Shown piece after piece: positions 8,125 to 17,573 of a stretch of DNA of 64,000 nucleotides. Position numbers and translations under genes: made by a program. Positions within the stretch are counted from its first letter, which is position 1. Every line of letters starts with the position of its first letter. The DNA comes from Geomonas paludis (GTDB lineage: Bacteria > Desulfobacterota > Desulfuromonadia > Geobacterales > Geobacteraceae): positions 186,001 through 250,000 of the forward strand of contig NZ_BLXY01000003.1 in NCBI RefSeq assembly GCF_014193585.1, given 5' to 3'. Below the pieces are notes generated by a model that ran no database searches, was not told where the DNA came from, and saw nothing but the letters and a program-made list of their open reading frames with translations.

Positions 8125-9900
8125 TCAGGGCATGGTCAGACCGCGCTCCGGACGCGAGAAGGTGTGGCACCAGGAGCAGTCAAACCCTTTGCTGAGGGAG
8201 TGGCTGTGGATCCTGGTGTAGTCGCCAGGAGTCTTCTCGCGGTGGCACTGGATGCAGACCACCGAGGTGGGTGCCTTCAGCGCGTACCCAATACCCTTGA
8301 GGTTGACGGTGGTGTTTTCGTGGCAACCGGCGCAACCCATTACCGAACCAGCCGGCTCGACCTGGTGGTTCAGGACCTGGAACTCATCGGTCAGCACGGT
8401 GGTGTAGGGAGTGGTGGTCGGCAGCCCCATGTAGGCCATGCCGTCCTTAACCGCCTGGTCATAGTTGGCAGTGGAGAAGAAGGTGCCCACCTTGAGCGCG
8501 ATCAGCTTGCCGTTGGCCATGGGCTGGTGAGAGGTCTTGTACTTGAAGGGGAAGAGCTTGGTCCCGACGGGGCCGTTGATGGCACCGTTGGGACGAGAGA
8601 TCTTGTAGGCACCGGTGGCCGGGTCGAGCACGGCGGCATCGCCGACGTTGCTGCCCCAGGAGGTGCCGTCCCAGAAGGCGTACTTGGGTACCTGATTGCC
8701 GGCCATGACGTGCTCGGGCTCATAACGGCCGAGGGTTGCATTCCACACGGCCGGGGCGCTCCAGTCGCGGTCCATCTCGGTCTGGAAGCCGCGTGCGTAG
8801 GTCTTGATGTGGCAGCTCTGGCAAGCAACGCGGCCGACGTGATGGTAGACGTCAGCATTGACGTGGCCGGTGCTGGTGGTCTTGGTCGGGTGGCAGGTGG
8901 TGCTGGAGCAGTTGAGATCGGTGCTGCTGTCCTGCGGGCGGAGATCGGAACCGCGGCCGATGACCCTGTGGCTGGTGAAGGTGTGGCAGGACTGGCAGGC
9001 CATGTTGCCGCCGCCGGTAGCCATGTGGGCGTCGTCCGCCGGGTTGGAGAAGGTCACAGTGGCAAGAGCGAGGTCCCCGCGCTTGACGCCGTCGCCGCCG
9101 CCGGCCTTCGCATGGCAGGCGCCCAGGCAGTTCTTACGGGCCGGCTTGATGTTGGCCTTCTGCACCACAAGGTTCATGTCCAGACCGGCAGCCGGCTCGA
9201 ACAGACCGGTGGTCGCGTTGCGTACGCGGCTGTAGGGCGCGTTAACCGTGTCGTTGTGGCAGATAAGGCAGTCGATGTTGCTGGGGGTAAGCGTGGAGGT
9301 GGGACGGGCACCGGCGCCAACGTGGCAGGCGGCGCAGGGATTCCAGGTCCCCTCAATGTTGACGCAGTAGGCGTTCATGGAACTGGAGCCGTCGGTGGCG
9401 TCGATTTTGCCCTGGGTCGAGGGCCCGGTGGTCATCTCGGATGCATCCCCCTTCCACTGGTAGTGCACGGAGCTGTGCACGGCGCTGGCGCGCCCGGAGT
9501 GGCAGGTGGAGGTGCTGCACATGCCGTAGCCGGTCCAGGTCAGGGTGGCGTGGGTGGAGGGAGGGGCGCCGATGGTGTAGGTCTGGGTCTTCACGGTCTC
9601 CAGGTTCCCGGCGGTGTCCTTGGAGAAGTACTTCAGCGTCTTGGTGGTGCTGATGGTCAGGGGGGCACTGTAGACGGTCGAACTGGTGGTCGGGGTGGTG
9701 CCGTCGGTCGTGTAGTAGGTGGTTGCCGGCTCGTTGACCGAAAGGGTCACGGTGACGGCGCTGGTGAAGGTCCCCCCCAGGGGCGATGCGGTGGTGGTCG
9801 GCGCGGTTCTGTCGGCGACCGGTTTGCCCGCCATCGCTACCGGCACGGCAAGTGCCAGGAGCATGGCGAGGCAGGTGAGTGCTGCTAACAGTTTTTTCAT
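8125..9900 (-). CDS. Exported multiheme c-type cytochrome with chitobiase/FN3-like N-terminal domain
   Basis: A 591-residue exported protein (signal peptide MKKLLAALTCLAMLLALAVPVAMA). After it comes a beta-sandwich domain of the chitobiase C-terminal type (about residues 30-115; TTYYTTDGTTPTTSSTVYS). The rest is heme-rich. I count seven CXXCH sites (CAACH, CLICH, CQSCH twice, CAGCH, CIQCH, CSWCH), one CX3CH (CLGACH) and two CX4CH (CSTSTCH, CSSTTCH), so up to ten hemes, with many extra His for axial ligation. It is probably periplasmic or outer-surface and serves extracellular electron transfer, as in Geobacter relatives. The start has an AAAAGGAGG site. Transcription likely passes through the long leader upstream. 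Confidence 0.88.
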   Translation of the reverse strand: MKKLLAALTCLAMLLALAVPVAMAGKPVADRTAPTTTASPLGGTFTSAVTVTLSVNEPATTYYTTDGTTPTTSSTVYSAPLTISTTKTLKYFSKDTAGNLETVKTQTYTIGAPPSTHATLTWTGYGMCSTSTCHSGRASAVHSSVHYQWKGDASEMTTGPSTQGKIDATDGSSSMNAYCVNIEGTWNPCAACHVGAGARPTSTLTPSNIDCLICHNDTVNAPYSRVRNATTGLFEPAAGLDMNLVVQKANIKPARKNCLGACHAKAGGGDGVKRGDLALATVTFSNPADDAHMATGGGNMACQSCHTFTSHRVIGRGSDLRPQDSSTDLNCSSTTCHPTKTTSTGHVNADVYHHVGRVACQSCHIKTYARGFQTEMDRDWSAPAVWNATLGRYEPEHVMAGNQVPKYAFWDGTSWGSNVGDAAVLDPATGAYKISRPNGAINGPVGTKLFPFKYKTSHQPMANGKLIALKVGTFFSTANYDQAVKDGMAYMGLPTTTPYTTVLTDEFQVLNHQVEPAGSVMGCAGCHENTTVNLKGIGYALKAPTSVVCIQCHREKTPGDYTRIHSHSLSKGFDCSWCHTFSRPERGLTMP

Positions 9901-9993
9901 CTTTGCTACCTCCTTTTGAGTGATGCTGAGGGAAATATCCCACCCATTGGGGTAAACCACTCAGCTTGAATAACGGCGTGCAGCTGTGAAACT

Positions 9994-10064
9994 GCCTGGC
10001 ACCACCAGACGCAGCGCTTAGATCTGGCCGTGATATCCGCTGGTTAACTATCGCACCGCCAGGC
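9994..10064 (-). ncRNA. Candidate structured leader RNA upstream of the cytochrome
   Basis: The minus strand closes with a perfect 7-base helix (GCCTGGC with GCCAGGC) around about 57 bases that contain further short complementary stretches (CAGCG with CGCTG). The terminal helix vaguely recalls 5S rRNA but the element is far too short to be one. It lies about 95 bases upstream of the cytochrome start. No function is known. Confidence 0.3.
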
Positions 10065-10154
10065 TCGCCAACGTGAATTTCACGCAGCCGGTGGGCAGTT
10101 ACCCCCAATATCAGCATCAACCGTTCCACTCAAAAATCGAATTATTGGAATATA

Positions 10155-10190
10155 AAACAAAAAATCCACCCCCGGTTCTGAGGGTGGATT
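10155..10190 (-). terminator. Rho-independent terminator (minus strand)
   Basis: A 9-base stem (AATCCACCC with GGGTGGATT) is followed on the minus strand by a T-rich tail. It could end the signalling operon that finishes at 10329, or act as an attenuator for the cytochrome if the promoter near 10300 is real. Confidence 0.75.
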
Positions 10191-10328
10191 CAGCAAAAAC
10201 GTCTTAAGTCACATCGCTAGCTGGACAATTCTTTCCAGCCGTCGCCGTTAATTCCCGCACGCTTTATGCGAAAATAAAATAAGAATAAATCATTTTAATG
10301 CAAAAATCGCTTATCACGGGTGGGGCAT

Positions 10329-12311
10329 TTAGCGCTCCAGCACCTCGCGCACCTTGCGCAGCAGCTCCATCGGCTGCACCGGCTTCATGATCAGTTCGAC
10401 CCCTTCCTTCATGCCGCGGCTCTGGATGAAGTCGGCGGTGTAGCCTGAAGTGAACAATACCTTGGCCCGGGGCTGGATCTTCTTGATCTCCGCGTAGGCC
10501 TCGATGCCGTTTTTCCTGGGCATGATGATATCCATCAGCACCAGCTCAATCCCGTCCTGTTCCGCCTGGAAGCGATGCACCACCTCCTCCCCGTCTTGCG
10601 CCAGGATCACCTGGTAACCGTGCCTGCTCAGCACCATGTCCACCAGGTTGCGCACGTTGGGGTCGTCCTCGGCGACCAGGATCCTCTCGGAGCCGGTCTG
10701 CGGCACTCCCTGCTGGGCGAGCACCGGCTGCAGCGCCGCGCCTCCCTCGACCAGGGGGAGTTCGATGGTGAACACGGTTCCCTGCCCCGGGGTGCTGCTG
10801 AGCGAGATGTTCCCCTTGTGCTGCTGCACGATGCCGTACACGATGGCCATACCCAGTCCGGTCCCCTTCCCCACCTCCTTGGTGGTGAAGAACGGTTCGA
10901 AGATCCTGCGGCTGGTTTCCTCGTCCATCCCTTCGCCGCTGTCGGCAACGATGATGACCGCCTGCTTGCCGGCGGGATCTCCATTGCCGCGGCCGTCGCG
11001 CAGCCCGGTGGCTATGGTGAACACCCCTCCCCCGGGCATGGCGTCGCGGGCATTGGCCGCCAGGTTGACCAGCACCTGCTCGATCTGGGCCAGATCGACC
11101 TGCACCGGCAGCGGCTCGGGCAGGATTTCGGTCTTGAGTTGGATGTCCTCGCCGATGACGCGCCTCAGGAACTGCTCGACGTGGCGCACGATCTCGCCCA
11201 GGTCGCAGCGCTGCGGGCTCATGGCCTGCTTGCGGCTGAAGGCGAGCAGCCCGCGGGTCAACTGCGCGGCCCGCTCGGCCGCCGCGGCTATCTGGTCTGC
11301 CAGTTCGTAGTGGGCGCTCTCCGAGGTGAGGTCCATCTTGAGGATGTTGGCGTAGCCGGCGATGACGGTGAGGACGTTGTTGAAATCGTGCGCGACCCCG
11401 CCGGCTAGTTGCCCCACCGCCTCCATCTTCTGGGCCTGGCGCAGCTGCTCTTCCATCAACTGCCGCTCGGTCATGTCCGTGATCGCCCCCGACATGCGCA
11501 CCGGCTCACCGGCCTCGTCCCATTCCGCCTGCCCCCGGCAACGCACCGTCAGGTATTCATCGCCCCTGGTTCTCAGCCTCAGTTCCAGGTCGAAGGGGGT
11601 CTGGCCCAGAAAGTGCGCGCACAGGGAGTCCTGGACTCCGGGCAGGTCCTCGGGGTGCAGCCGGGAAAAGAAGGTTTCCGGGCGGTTTGGCAGTTCGTCG
11701 TCGGCGAAGCCCAGAAGCTCCTTCCAGCGGGGCGAGTAGTAATAGTCGCCGCTGACCAGGTCCCAGTCCCACAAGCCGTCGCTGGTGCCGCGCACCGCGC
11801 GCGAGTAGCGGGCCTCGTTCTCCACCAGGCGCCCCAGGTGCCCCTGGAGTTCCTGGTTCGCCTCGGACAGCTGCGCCGTACGCCGCTGCACCAGCGCCTC
11901 CAGGGAATCGCGCTCCCGGCGCAGTGCGTCCTCGGAGCGCTTGATCCTGACCATCGCCCTGATCTGCGCCACCAGTTCCGCCTCGTCGAAGGGCTTGGAG
12001 AGGAAGGCGTCGGCGCCGCACTCGAGCCCCATGACGCGACAGGCGGAGTCGCTTCGGTGGGCGGTGACCAGGATGACCGGGATGTGCTGGGTCGCCGGGG
12101 AGGCCTTCAGGCGGCGGGTGGCCTCGAAGCCGTCCATACCCGGCATCTGGATATCGAGCAGGATCGCGTCCGGCGCCTCCATCCCGGCGCGGCGGATGCC
12201 GTCCTGCGCCGACTGCGAGGTGATCAGCTGCGCCTCGGGGAGGAAGGTCTTCAAAAGCGCGCTCAGGGTGAGCAGGTTGTCCTGGTTGTCGTCGATGGCA
12301 AGAAGCTTCAT
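10329..12311 (-). CDS. Hybrid histidine kinase (receiver-PAS-HisKA-HATPase-receiver)
   Basis: A 660-residue cytoplasmic kinase with no membrane segment. It has an N-terminal receiver ([12 protein letters not shown] ... [18 protein letters not shown], residues 1-125), a short coiled coil, a PAS fold (about 175-290; [20 protein letters not shown]), a HisKA with the phosphoaccepting box [18 protein letters not shown], a HATPase ([24 protein letters not shown]) and a C-terminal receiver ([12 protein letters not shown] ... [13 protein letters not shown]). The start at 12311 begins the receiver; the open frame further upstream overlaps the neighbouring gene. It is 34 bases downstream of the four-receiver kinase and likely gets phosphoryl groups from it or shares its output. 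Confidence 0.9.
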   Translation of the reverse strand: MKLLAIDDNQDNLLTLSALLKTFLPEAQLITSQSAQDGIRRAGMEAPDAILLDIQMPGMDGFEATRRLKASPATQHIPVILVTAHRSDSACRVMGLECGADAFLSKPFDEAELVAQIRAMVRIKRSEDALRRERDSLEALVQRRTAQLSEANQELQGHLGRLVENEARYSRAVRGTSDGLWDWDLVSGDYYYSPRWKELLGFADDELPNRPETFFSRLHPEDLPGVQDSLCAHFLGQTPFDLELRLRTRGDEYLTVRCRGQAEWDEAGEPVRMSGAITDMTERQLMEEQLRQAQKMEAVGQLAGGVAHDFNNVLTVIAGYANILKMDLTSESAHYELADQIAAAAERAAQLTRGLLAFSRKQAMSPQRCDLGEIVRHVEQFLRRVIGEDIQLKTEILPEPLPVQVDLAQIEQVLVNLAANARDAMPGGGVFTIATGLRDGRGNGDPAGKQAVIIVADSGEGMDEETSRRIFEPFFTTKEVGKGTGLGMAIVYGIVQQHKGNISLSSTPGQGTVFTIELPLVEGGAALQPVLAQQGVPQTGSERILVAEDDPNVRNLVDMVLSRHGYQVILAQDGEEVVHRFQAEQDGIELVLMDIIMPRKNGIEAYAEIKKIQPRAKVLFTSGYTADFIQSRGMKEGVELIMKPVQPMELLRKVREVLER

Positions 12312-12345
12312 CTCAATGATCCTTTCGGGATGGCCGCTGCGCGTT

Positions 12346-15300
12346 CTAAAGCGGGGTGTCCCCCACGGGGGCGACGAACGTCGCCACCAGCTCCTGCAAC
12401 TCCTCGGGCTGATAGGGCTTGGAGAGGTAGGCGGCGCATCCCGCCGCCAGCACCTTCTCGCGGTCACCGGCCATGGCGCTCGCCGTGAGCGCCACCACCG
12501 GAATGGCCGCGGTGCCCGGGTCTTCCTTGAGCCTTTTCAGCACGGTGAAACCGTCCAGCACCGGCAGGTGCAGGTCCAACAGGATCAGCGAGGGGGACCC
12601 GCTGCGCGCGGCTGCCAGCCCCGCTGCCCCGTCGCACGCCTCCACGATGCGGTACTTCCCCGCCAGCGTCGCCTTCAGCGTGACCAGGTTGTCCGGGTTG
12701 TCCTCCACCACCAGCAGGGTGCCGTCCCCTTGCCACTTTGGAAGATCGCTTCCCTGCGCGGCCTGGGCGCAGGCGGCCGGGCTCCCGGGACGGAACACGG
12801 TCACGTTCCCCAGCATCTCGTACACCCGCTGCAGCAGGTCCTGGAGCTCGACGTCCCCTTTTTGCACCAACTGGCGCACCTTGAGCCCCCTGAGCCGGTC
12901 GTGTTCCCCCGGGGACAGGGTCTTCGCGGTCATCACCATCACCGGCACGTCCTCGGTCAGGCTGCAGGAGCGGACCGCCTCCAGCACCTGGAAGCCGTCC
13001 ACCTCGGGCATCATCAGGTCGAGAACGATGCCGTCCGGGACGTGGGACTTCAGGTACGAGAGCGCGTACCTGCCGCCGGAAACCGCGTCCACCCGGTACC
13101 CGGCCGACTCCAGGGCAAAGCGCAGCTGCACCGTCGCGGCCTCGCTGTCCTCCACGATCAGGATCCTGGCACCCTGGCTGTCGTCGCGCCGGGGAAGCCG
13201 CCACCCCAGGCGCTCCAGGCTGCGCACCAGCTCGTCCAGCACCACCTGGCGCTCCAGCCCGTTCTTGGAGATGATCGCGCTCACTCCGCGCGACAGACGC
13301 TGCAGTTCGGCGTGGGAGAGTTCCTTGGAGGTGATCACCACCACCGGGATGTCGGCGGTGCAGGCGTTGGACCGGAGCCGGTCCAGCACCTCGGCGCCGC
13401 CCATGCCCGGCATGAGGAGGTCCAGGGTAATCAGGTCGGGATGGTCTGAGACGGCCAGGTCGAGCGCCTCCGGCCCGCTTTCCGCCAGCAGCACGTCCAG
13501 CCCCTTCTCCTTGAAGAGTGTGGCCAGGAAGCAGCGGTCGTAGTCGTTGTCGTCGACCACCAGCACCAGCCGGCATCCCGCCCCGGTCAGCCGGGCGAAC
13601 GCCTCCATGAGCTCATCCTTGCCCACCGGCTTGCTGATCACCCCGACCGCGCCCAGTGCGATGCCGGTGGCGCGGTCCTCGGAGAGGGAGATGATCATAA
13701 CCGGTATATCGGCGGTGTCGGGATGTTCCTTGAGTTCCCGCATCACCTCCCAGCCGTCCATCTCGGGCATCATGATGTCCAGGGTGATGGCGAAGGGACG
13801 GTTGGCCCGGGCCAGGCGCAGGGCGTCGCGGCCGTTCAGGGCGCTCAGGGTGCCGAAACCGGCCTGCCCCAGGTGGGTGGTGATCAGGGAAACCGCTTCG
13901 GGGTCGTCGTCCACCACCAGCACCGATCGTCCCGTTGCCTGCGGCGGACGCCACTCCTGCTCGGGCGCTGCCGCCGCTCCGGTGACCGGCTCGGGCGCGA
14001 GGGCGCACTCCAGGGGGAGGCGCAGGGTGAACACCGAGCCCCGCCCCAGTTCGCTGGCAACCTCGACGTCGCCCCCCAACAGCAGGGCGCTCTTCTTGAC
14101 GATGGCGAGGCCGAGGCCGGTCCCCTCGTAGGAGCGCGAGGTGGAGCCGTCGGCCTGGCGGAACTCCTGGAAGATGGTCTCCAGGTACTGCGGGGCGATA
14201 CCGATGCCGGTGTCCTTCACCTCGAAGCGGATCTCCTGGCCGCACGCCTCCAGGCGCAGAGTGACCGACCCCTGGGAGGTGAACTTCACCGCGTTGCCCA
14301 CCAGGTTCTGCAGCATCTGGCGCAGCTTCTTCGCGTCGATGCGCATCCGGGGGAGCGCCTCGGGCGCCGACAGCGACAGCGCGATCCCCTTCTCCCGGGC
14401 CAGAGCCGCCAGGCTGTCCACCACCTCGCCCGCCAGCTTGGCCGGGTTCACGCTCTCGATGAACAGGTCCTGGCGCCCGGATTCGATCTTGGCCAGGTCC
14501 AGGATGTCGTTGATCAGGGAGAGCAGGTGCTTGCCGTTTCTCTCGATGATGCCCAGGTAGCCGCGCTCCTCCTCGGAGAGGCGCGGGGCCGCCTGCACCG
14601 CCAGCACCCGGGACAGCGCCAGCACCGAGTTGAGCGGGGTGCGCAACTCGTGGCTCATGTTGGAGAGGAACTCGCTTTTCAGGCGGGTGGCCTCCTCCAG
14701 GAGCTGTTTCTGCTGGTCCAGGACCTGGTTGCGGCGGGCCAGCTCGTCGGACTGCTGGGCGAGCTCGGTGGACTGCTGCACCAGTTCCTCGGACTGCTGC
14801 ACCAGCTCGGCGTTCTTCACCGCCAGCTCCGAGGCGAGCCGGCGCACGTCCTCGCCCGCCACCACCCTGGAGAAGGCGGAGCCCAGCGGCACCCGGACCA
14901 TCTCCAGCGTGTCGTGCACCCAAAGCGGGAACCGGTGCTCGCAGCCCAGCGACACGAAGGCGCGCAGCTCGCCGTCGGCCTCCACCGGGACGGTGATCAC
15001 TTCGGCCGGCGCGATCTCGCCGAAGGGGGTGACGAAGCGCAGCCCCTCGCCGGTGGGGGCGGGCGCGAAGCGCGAGATCCTGCGCGAGGTGAGCAGTATG
15101 CCCAGTTCACCCTCGAGCTGCGCCCGGCTGTAGCGGCGCATCCGGCCCGAGTCGGCGCCGATGGCGTGCACCGGCGCGAAGCAGTCGCCGTCCCCCTCCT
15201 GCACGAAGGCGGTCACCATGCGGGCCCCGGTGACCTCGAGGAAGACCGGGAGCAGCTTCCTGAAAAAATCGTCCAGGCTCACCACGTCCACCAGGTGCTC

Positions 15301-16443
15301 GGAAAGCCGCGCCAGCCCCTCTTGCGCCGCCATCTTGAGCTGCAGCGTGTCGGCCATGGCGTTGAAGGAGCCCGCCAGCGACACCTGCTCCAGGGTCCCT
15401 TCCGGCTCGATGCGGGCCTCGTAGTGGCCGGCGCCCAGCTCGGTGGCGGTTTCGGAGAGCTTGACCAGCGGCGCGCTGATGCCGCGGGCCAGCTTCAGGG
15501 CGAAGGCCCACACCAGGAGGGCAATCACCCCGGCAATGCCGTAGGTGACGTAGAGCGTGCGCCGGATCGGCGCGAAGACCTCGGCGGAATCCTGCTTGCA
15601 CACCAGCCCCCATCCGGTGCGCGGGATGTGGGCATAGGCGGAAAGGACGTTGACGCCGCGGTAGTCGGTGGTCTGGGCGATGCCGCTTTGCCCCCCTGCC
15701 GCCATGATCGCGGGCTTGCCGGTCAGCTTCACCTTGAGCACCGCGTTGGGTATGCCGCGCAGTTCCACCAGCGGCCTCACGTTGCGGTCGACCAGCACCA
15801 CCTCGCCGGTCCGCCCCATGCCGGTGTTGTTCTCCAGCGTGGTGGCGAAGAGCTTGCGCAGGTTGTAGCGCACCACGACGACGGCACGGGCGCCCTGCGT
15901 TCCCGCCCTTTTCACCGGTGCGGCGATGTCGAGGCTCGCGTTGAGTTCCCCCGCGAAAAGGTACGGCTCGCCGATCACCGGCGCCGAGTCGTTGAGGGCG
16001 GTCGCGACCATCTCGGGGCGGGCGACGCGCCCCCCTACCCTCCCCTGGTCGGTGCTGAGCAGGACCCGGCCATCTTCCGCCACGATGGAAACGTCGCCTA
16101 CCGGCTCGAACTCCTCCCGGTAGCCGCGCAGAAGCCCGAGGGTGTCGCTTGCGGCGCCGCCGGAGGTGGCCGCCGGCTGCGCCGCCAGGGTCTGCGCCGC
16201 GACCAGAACAGACCTTCCGGAACCGAGCGTGGCGACGTCGCTGATCAGGTTGTCCAGCACCGAGTTGATCTGGTCCTGGCGCAGCGCCGTGACCGCGGAG
16301 AGCTTGTCCAGCATCAACGCGCTGGCCAGCTGCACCCGCTGGGTATAGATCGCCGTGGTGACCAGCGCCAGGGGAACCAGGCAGATTGTGGTGAACCAGA
16401 AAGCCAGACGCCCCTTCAGCGTCGGCAACATCCTCTTTTTCAT
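12346..16443 (-). CDS. Membrane sensor hybrid histidine kinase with four receiver domains
   Basis: A 1365-residue kinase. A first membrane helix (FWFTTICLVPLALVTTAIY) and a second near residue 300 (YGIAGVIALLVWAFAL) bracket a periplasmic Cache-like sensor. A HAMP (about 320-372), a GAF-like domain (about 385-530) and a heptad-repeat coiled coil (LVQQSEELVQQSTELAQQS) follow. Next are HisKA (SNMSHELRTPLNSVLALSRV) and HATPase (KDTGIGIAPQYL, YEGTGLGLAIVKK). Four receivers close the protein, each with paired acidic residues and a phospho-Asp: LDIMMPEMDGWE, LDLLMPGMGGAE, LDLMMPEVDGFQ and LDLHLPVLDGFT. Its start overlaps the stop of the substrate-binding protein gene by ATGA, so translation is coupled and the binding protein probably presents the ligand to the sensor domain. 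The actual signal is not known. Confidence 0.92.
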   Translation of the reverse strand: MKKRMLPTLKGRLAFWFTTICLVPLALVTTAIYTQRVQLASALMLDKLSAVTALRQDQINSVLDNLISDVATLGSGRSVLVAAQTLAAQPAATSGGAASDTLGLLRGYREEFEPVGDVSIVAEDGRVLLSTDQGRVGGRVARPEMVATALNDSAPVIGEPYLFAGELNASLDIAAPVKRAGTQGARAVVVVRYNLRKLFATTLENNTGMGRTGEVVLVDRNVRPLVELRGIPNAVLKVKLTGKPAIMAAGGQSGIAQTTDYRGVNVLSAYAHIPRTGWGLVCKQDSAEVFAPIRRTLYVTYGIAGVIALLVWAFALKLARGISAPLVKLSETATELGAGHYEARIEPEGTLEQVSLAGSFNAMADTLQLKMAAQEGLARLSEHLVDVVSLDDFFRKLLPVFLEVTGARMVTAFVQEGDGDCFAPVHAIGADSGRMRRYSRAQLEGELGILLTSRRISRFAPAPTGEGLRFVTPFGEIAPAEVITVPVEADGELRAFVSLGCEHRFPLWVHDTLEMVRVPLGSAFSRVVAGEDVRRLASELAVKNAELVQQSEELVQQSTELAQQSDELARRNQVLDQQKQLLEEATRLKSEFLSNMSHELRTPLNSVLALSRVLAVQAAPRLSEEERGYLGIIERNGKHLLSLINDILDLAKIESGRQDLFIESVNPAKLAGEVVDSLAALAREKGIALSLSAPEALPRMRIDAKKLRQMLQNLVGNAVKFTSQGSVTLRLEACGQEIRFEVKDTGIGIAPQYLETIFQEFRQADGSTSRSYEGTGLGLAIVKKSALLLGGDVEVASELGRGSVFTLRLPLECALAPEPVTGAAAAPEQEWRPPQATGRSVLVVDDDPEAVSLITTHLGQAGFGTLSALNGRDALRLARANRPFAITLDIMMPEMDGWEVMRELKEHPDTADIPVMIISLSEDRATGIALGAVGVISKPVGKDELMEAFARLTGAGCRLVLVVDDNDYDRCFLATLFKEKGLDVLLAESGPEALDLAVSDHPDLITLDLLMPGMGGAEVLDRLRSNACTADIPVVVITSKELSHAELQRLSRGVSAIISKNGLERQVVLDELVRSLERLGWRLPRRDDSQGARILIVEDSEAATVQLRFALESAGYRVDAVSGGRYALSYLKSHVPDGIVLDLMMPEVDGFQVLEAVRSCSLTEDVPVMVMTAKTLSPGEHDRLRGLKVRQLVQKGDVELQDLLQRVYEMLGNVTVFRPGSPAACAQAAQGSDLPKWQGDGTLLVVEDNPDNLVTLKATLAGKYRIVEACDGAAGLAAARSGSPSLILLDLHLPVLDGFTVLKRLKEDPGTAAIPVVALTASAMAGDREKVLAAGCAAYLSKPYQPEELQELVATFVAPVGDTPL

Positions 16444-17573
16444 TTAGCACCGTCCGATTGGTCAGAGTTGCGGTAGTCGAATTGTTGCAGGGCGAGCTTG
16501 TCCCCCTCGGCCATGACCTGCCGCATCATTTCAATGTCAAAAGAGTCGCGCACCTTGGCCCAGGGCGTGGACTCAGGGATCTTGCCGATCCGCTTCAGGA
16601 AGGTGAACTTCTGGTAGAGCAGCCCCTCCTCGCTCAGGAGCGCGGTCGGGATGCGCGGCGCGCCGGGAACGTTGAGCAGGTCGTTGCGGATTATGTTGTT
16701 CATGGCCCGCCTGGTGAGCAGGTAGGGCGAGCCCTGCAGGCTGGTTGCTGAGGCCGCGGTCCAGCCGGCCGCCTGCTCCAGGTCCCTGGGGATGCGCATC
16801 CAACCACACGCCCTGGCCACGGCGGCGGCCAGTTCCCGGGCCTGCGCCGGCCGGGAGCGGACGAAGTCGCCGCGCAGGCAGAGAAAGCCGTAACTGACCC
16901 CCTTGTGCACCAGGTGGAATTCCCGGTGGGCGGCGAAGGCCAGGGTTGGCGTCGGCTCCCAGGCGCTGAAGGCGTCGATCTTCCCCTCCGCCAGCGCCTG
17001 CGGCATCTCGCTTACCTCCATCGGCACCAGGTCGATGTCCTTCTCGGTCAGCCCCTCGTTTTGCAGGGCGCTCAGCAGGGTGAAGTGGGCCGCCGAGCCC
17101 ACCCCGGTCGCCACCCGCTTTCCCTTCAGTCCGCGCACCAGCATCGCCTTTCTGGAAACGATGCTGGCAAACCCCTGCTTCATGAGCGCCACGCAGACGA
17201 AGTCCCCGGTGGCGGCGGCGGTAAGCGCCGGCATGTCGGCGAAGATCCCCCCCTTCAGCTTGCCGTGGGCGAGATACTGGGCGATGTCTTTTCCCTTGAA
17301 GAACGGGTGCACGCGCAGCGAGTGGCCGGAGGCGGCCAAACGGGAGGCAAGCACGGTATCCCGGGACATCAGCTCTGCGACCGCCCCTTCCGGCAGGGTC
17401 AGCGGTTGAGTGCCCAGGTCGATCACCTCGTCACCGCCGAAGTTGTACCCTGCGTACCTGTCGGTGGCCGGTTGCTCCTTGGGGCGGGGGGCGCCGCTCT
17501 CCTCACGCGAACAGGCGCACAGGCAGACAGAGATCAGCAGGATGGCAGCCAGACACCTGATCAGGGTACGCAT
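16440..17573 (-). CDS. ABC-type substrate-binding lipoprotein (NMT1/SsuA-like), sensor partner
   Basis: A 377-residue lipoprotein with a short signal ending LLISVCLCAC, giving a plausible lipobox Cys. The mature protein has the periplasmic-binding fold typical of nitrate/taurine/thiamine-precursor binders (LKGGIFADMPALTAAATGDF, LVRGLKGKRVATGVGSAAHF, EGKIDAFSAWEPTPTLA). No permease or ATPase gene is nearby. Its start overlaps the CheR stop (TGATG) and its stop overlaps the kinase start (ATGA), so it is built into a signalling operon. This suggests a ligand receptor for the kinase and not a transport component. The ligand is unknown. Confidence 0.87.
   Translation of the reverse strand: MRTLIRCLAAILLISVCLCACSREESGAPRPKEQPATDRYAGYNFGGDEVIDLGTQPLTLPEGAVAELMSRDTVLASRLAASGHSLRVHPFFKGKDIAQYLAHGKLKGGIFADMPALTAAATGDFVCVALMKQGFASIVSRKAMLVRGLKGKRVATGVGSAAHFTLLSALQNEGLTEKDIDLVPMEVSEMPQALAEGKIDAFSAWEPTPTLAFAAHREFHLVHKGVSYGFLCLRGDFVRSRPAQARELAAAVARACGWMRIPRDLEQAAGWTAASATSLQGSPYLLTRRAMNNIIRNDLLNVPGAPRIPTALLSEEGLLYQKFTFLKRIGKIPESTPWAKVRDSFDIEMMRQVMAEGDKLALQQFDYRNSDQSDGAK

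Larger units (their letters stand above)
9901..10328 (-). promoter_or_regulatory. 428-base upstream region of the cytochrome: candidate promoter, terminator hairpin and leader
   Basis: On the minus strand this AT-rich spacer holds a candidate promoter near 10275-10305 (TTGCAT, 16-base spacer, TATTTT). Downstream are a small CTGG/CCAG hairpin, the terminator-like hairpin at 10155-10190, then about 250 bases of leader containing the stem at 9994-10064, and an AAAAGGAGG ribosome site. No canonical c-di-GMP (GEMM) or cobalamin core was found by eye. Confidence 0.4.

Noticed and set aside
9994-10064. 5S rRNA
   Set aside because: Only the closing helix recalls 5S; the element is about 71 bases and lacks the other conserved helices and loops.
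9901-10328. c-di-GMP (GEMM) or cobalamin riboswitch
   Set aside because: The conserved core strings were not found by eye on the minus strand.
13723-16476. Plus-strand open frame of over 900 codons
   Set aside because: It is antisense to the four-receiver kinase, which has full domain motifs; long GC-rich genes often leave the opposite frame open.
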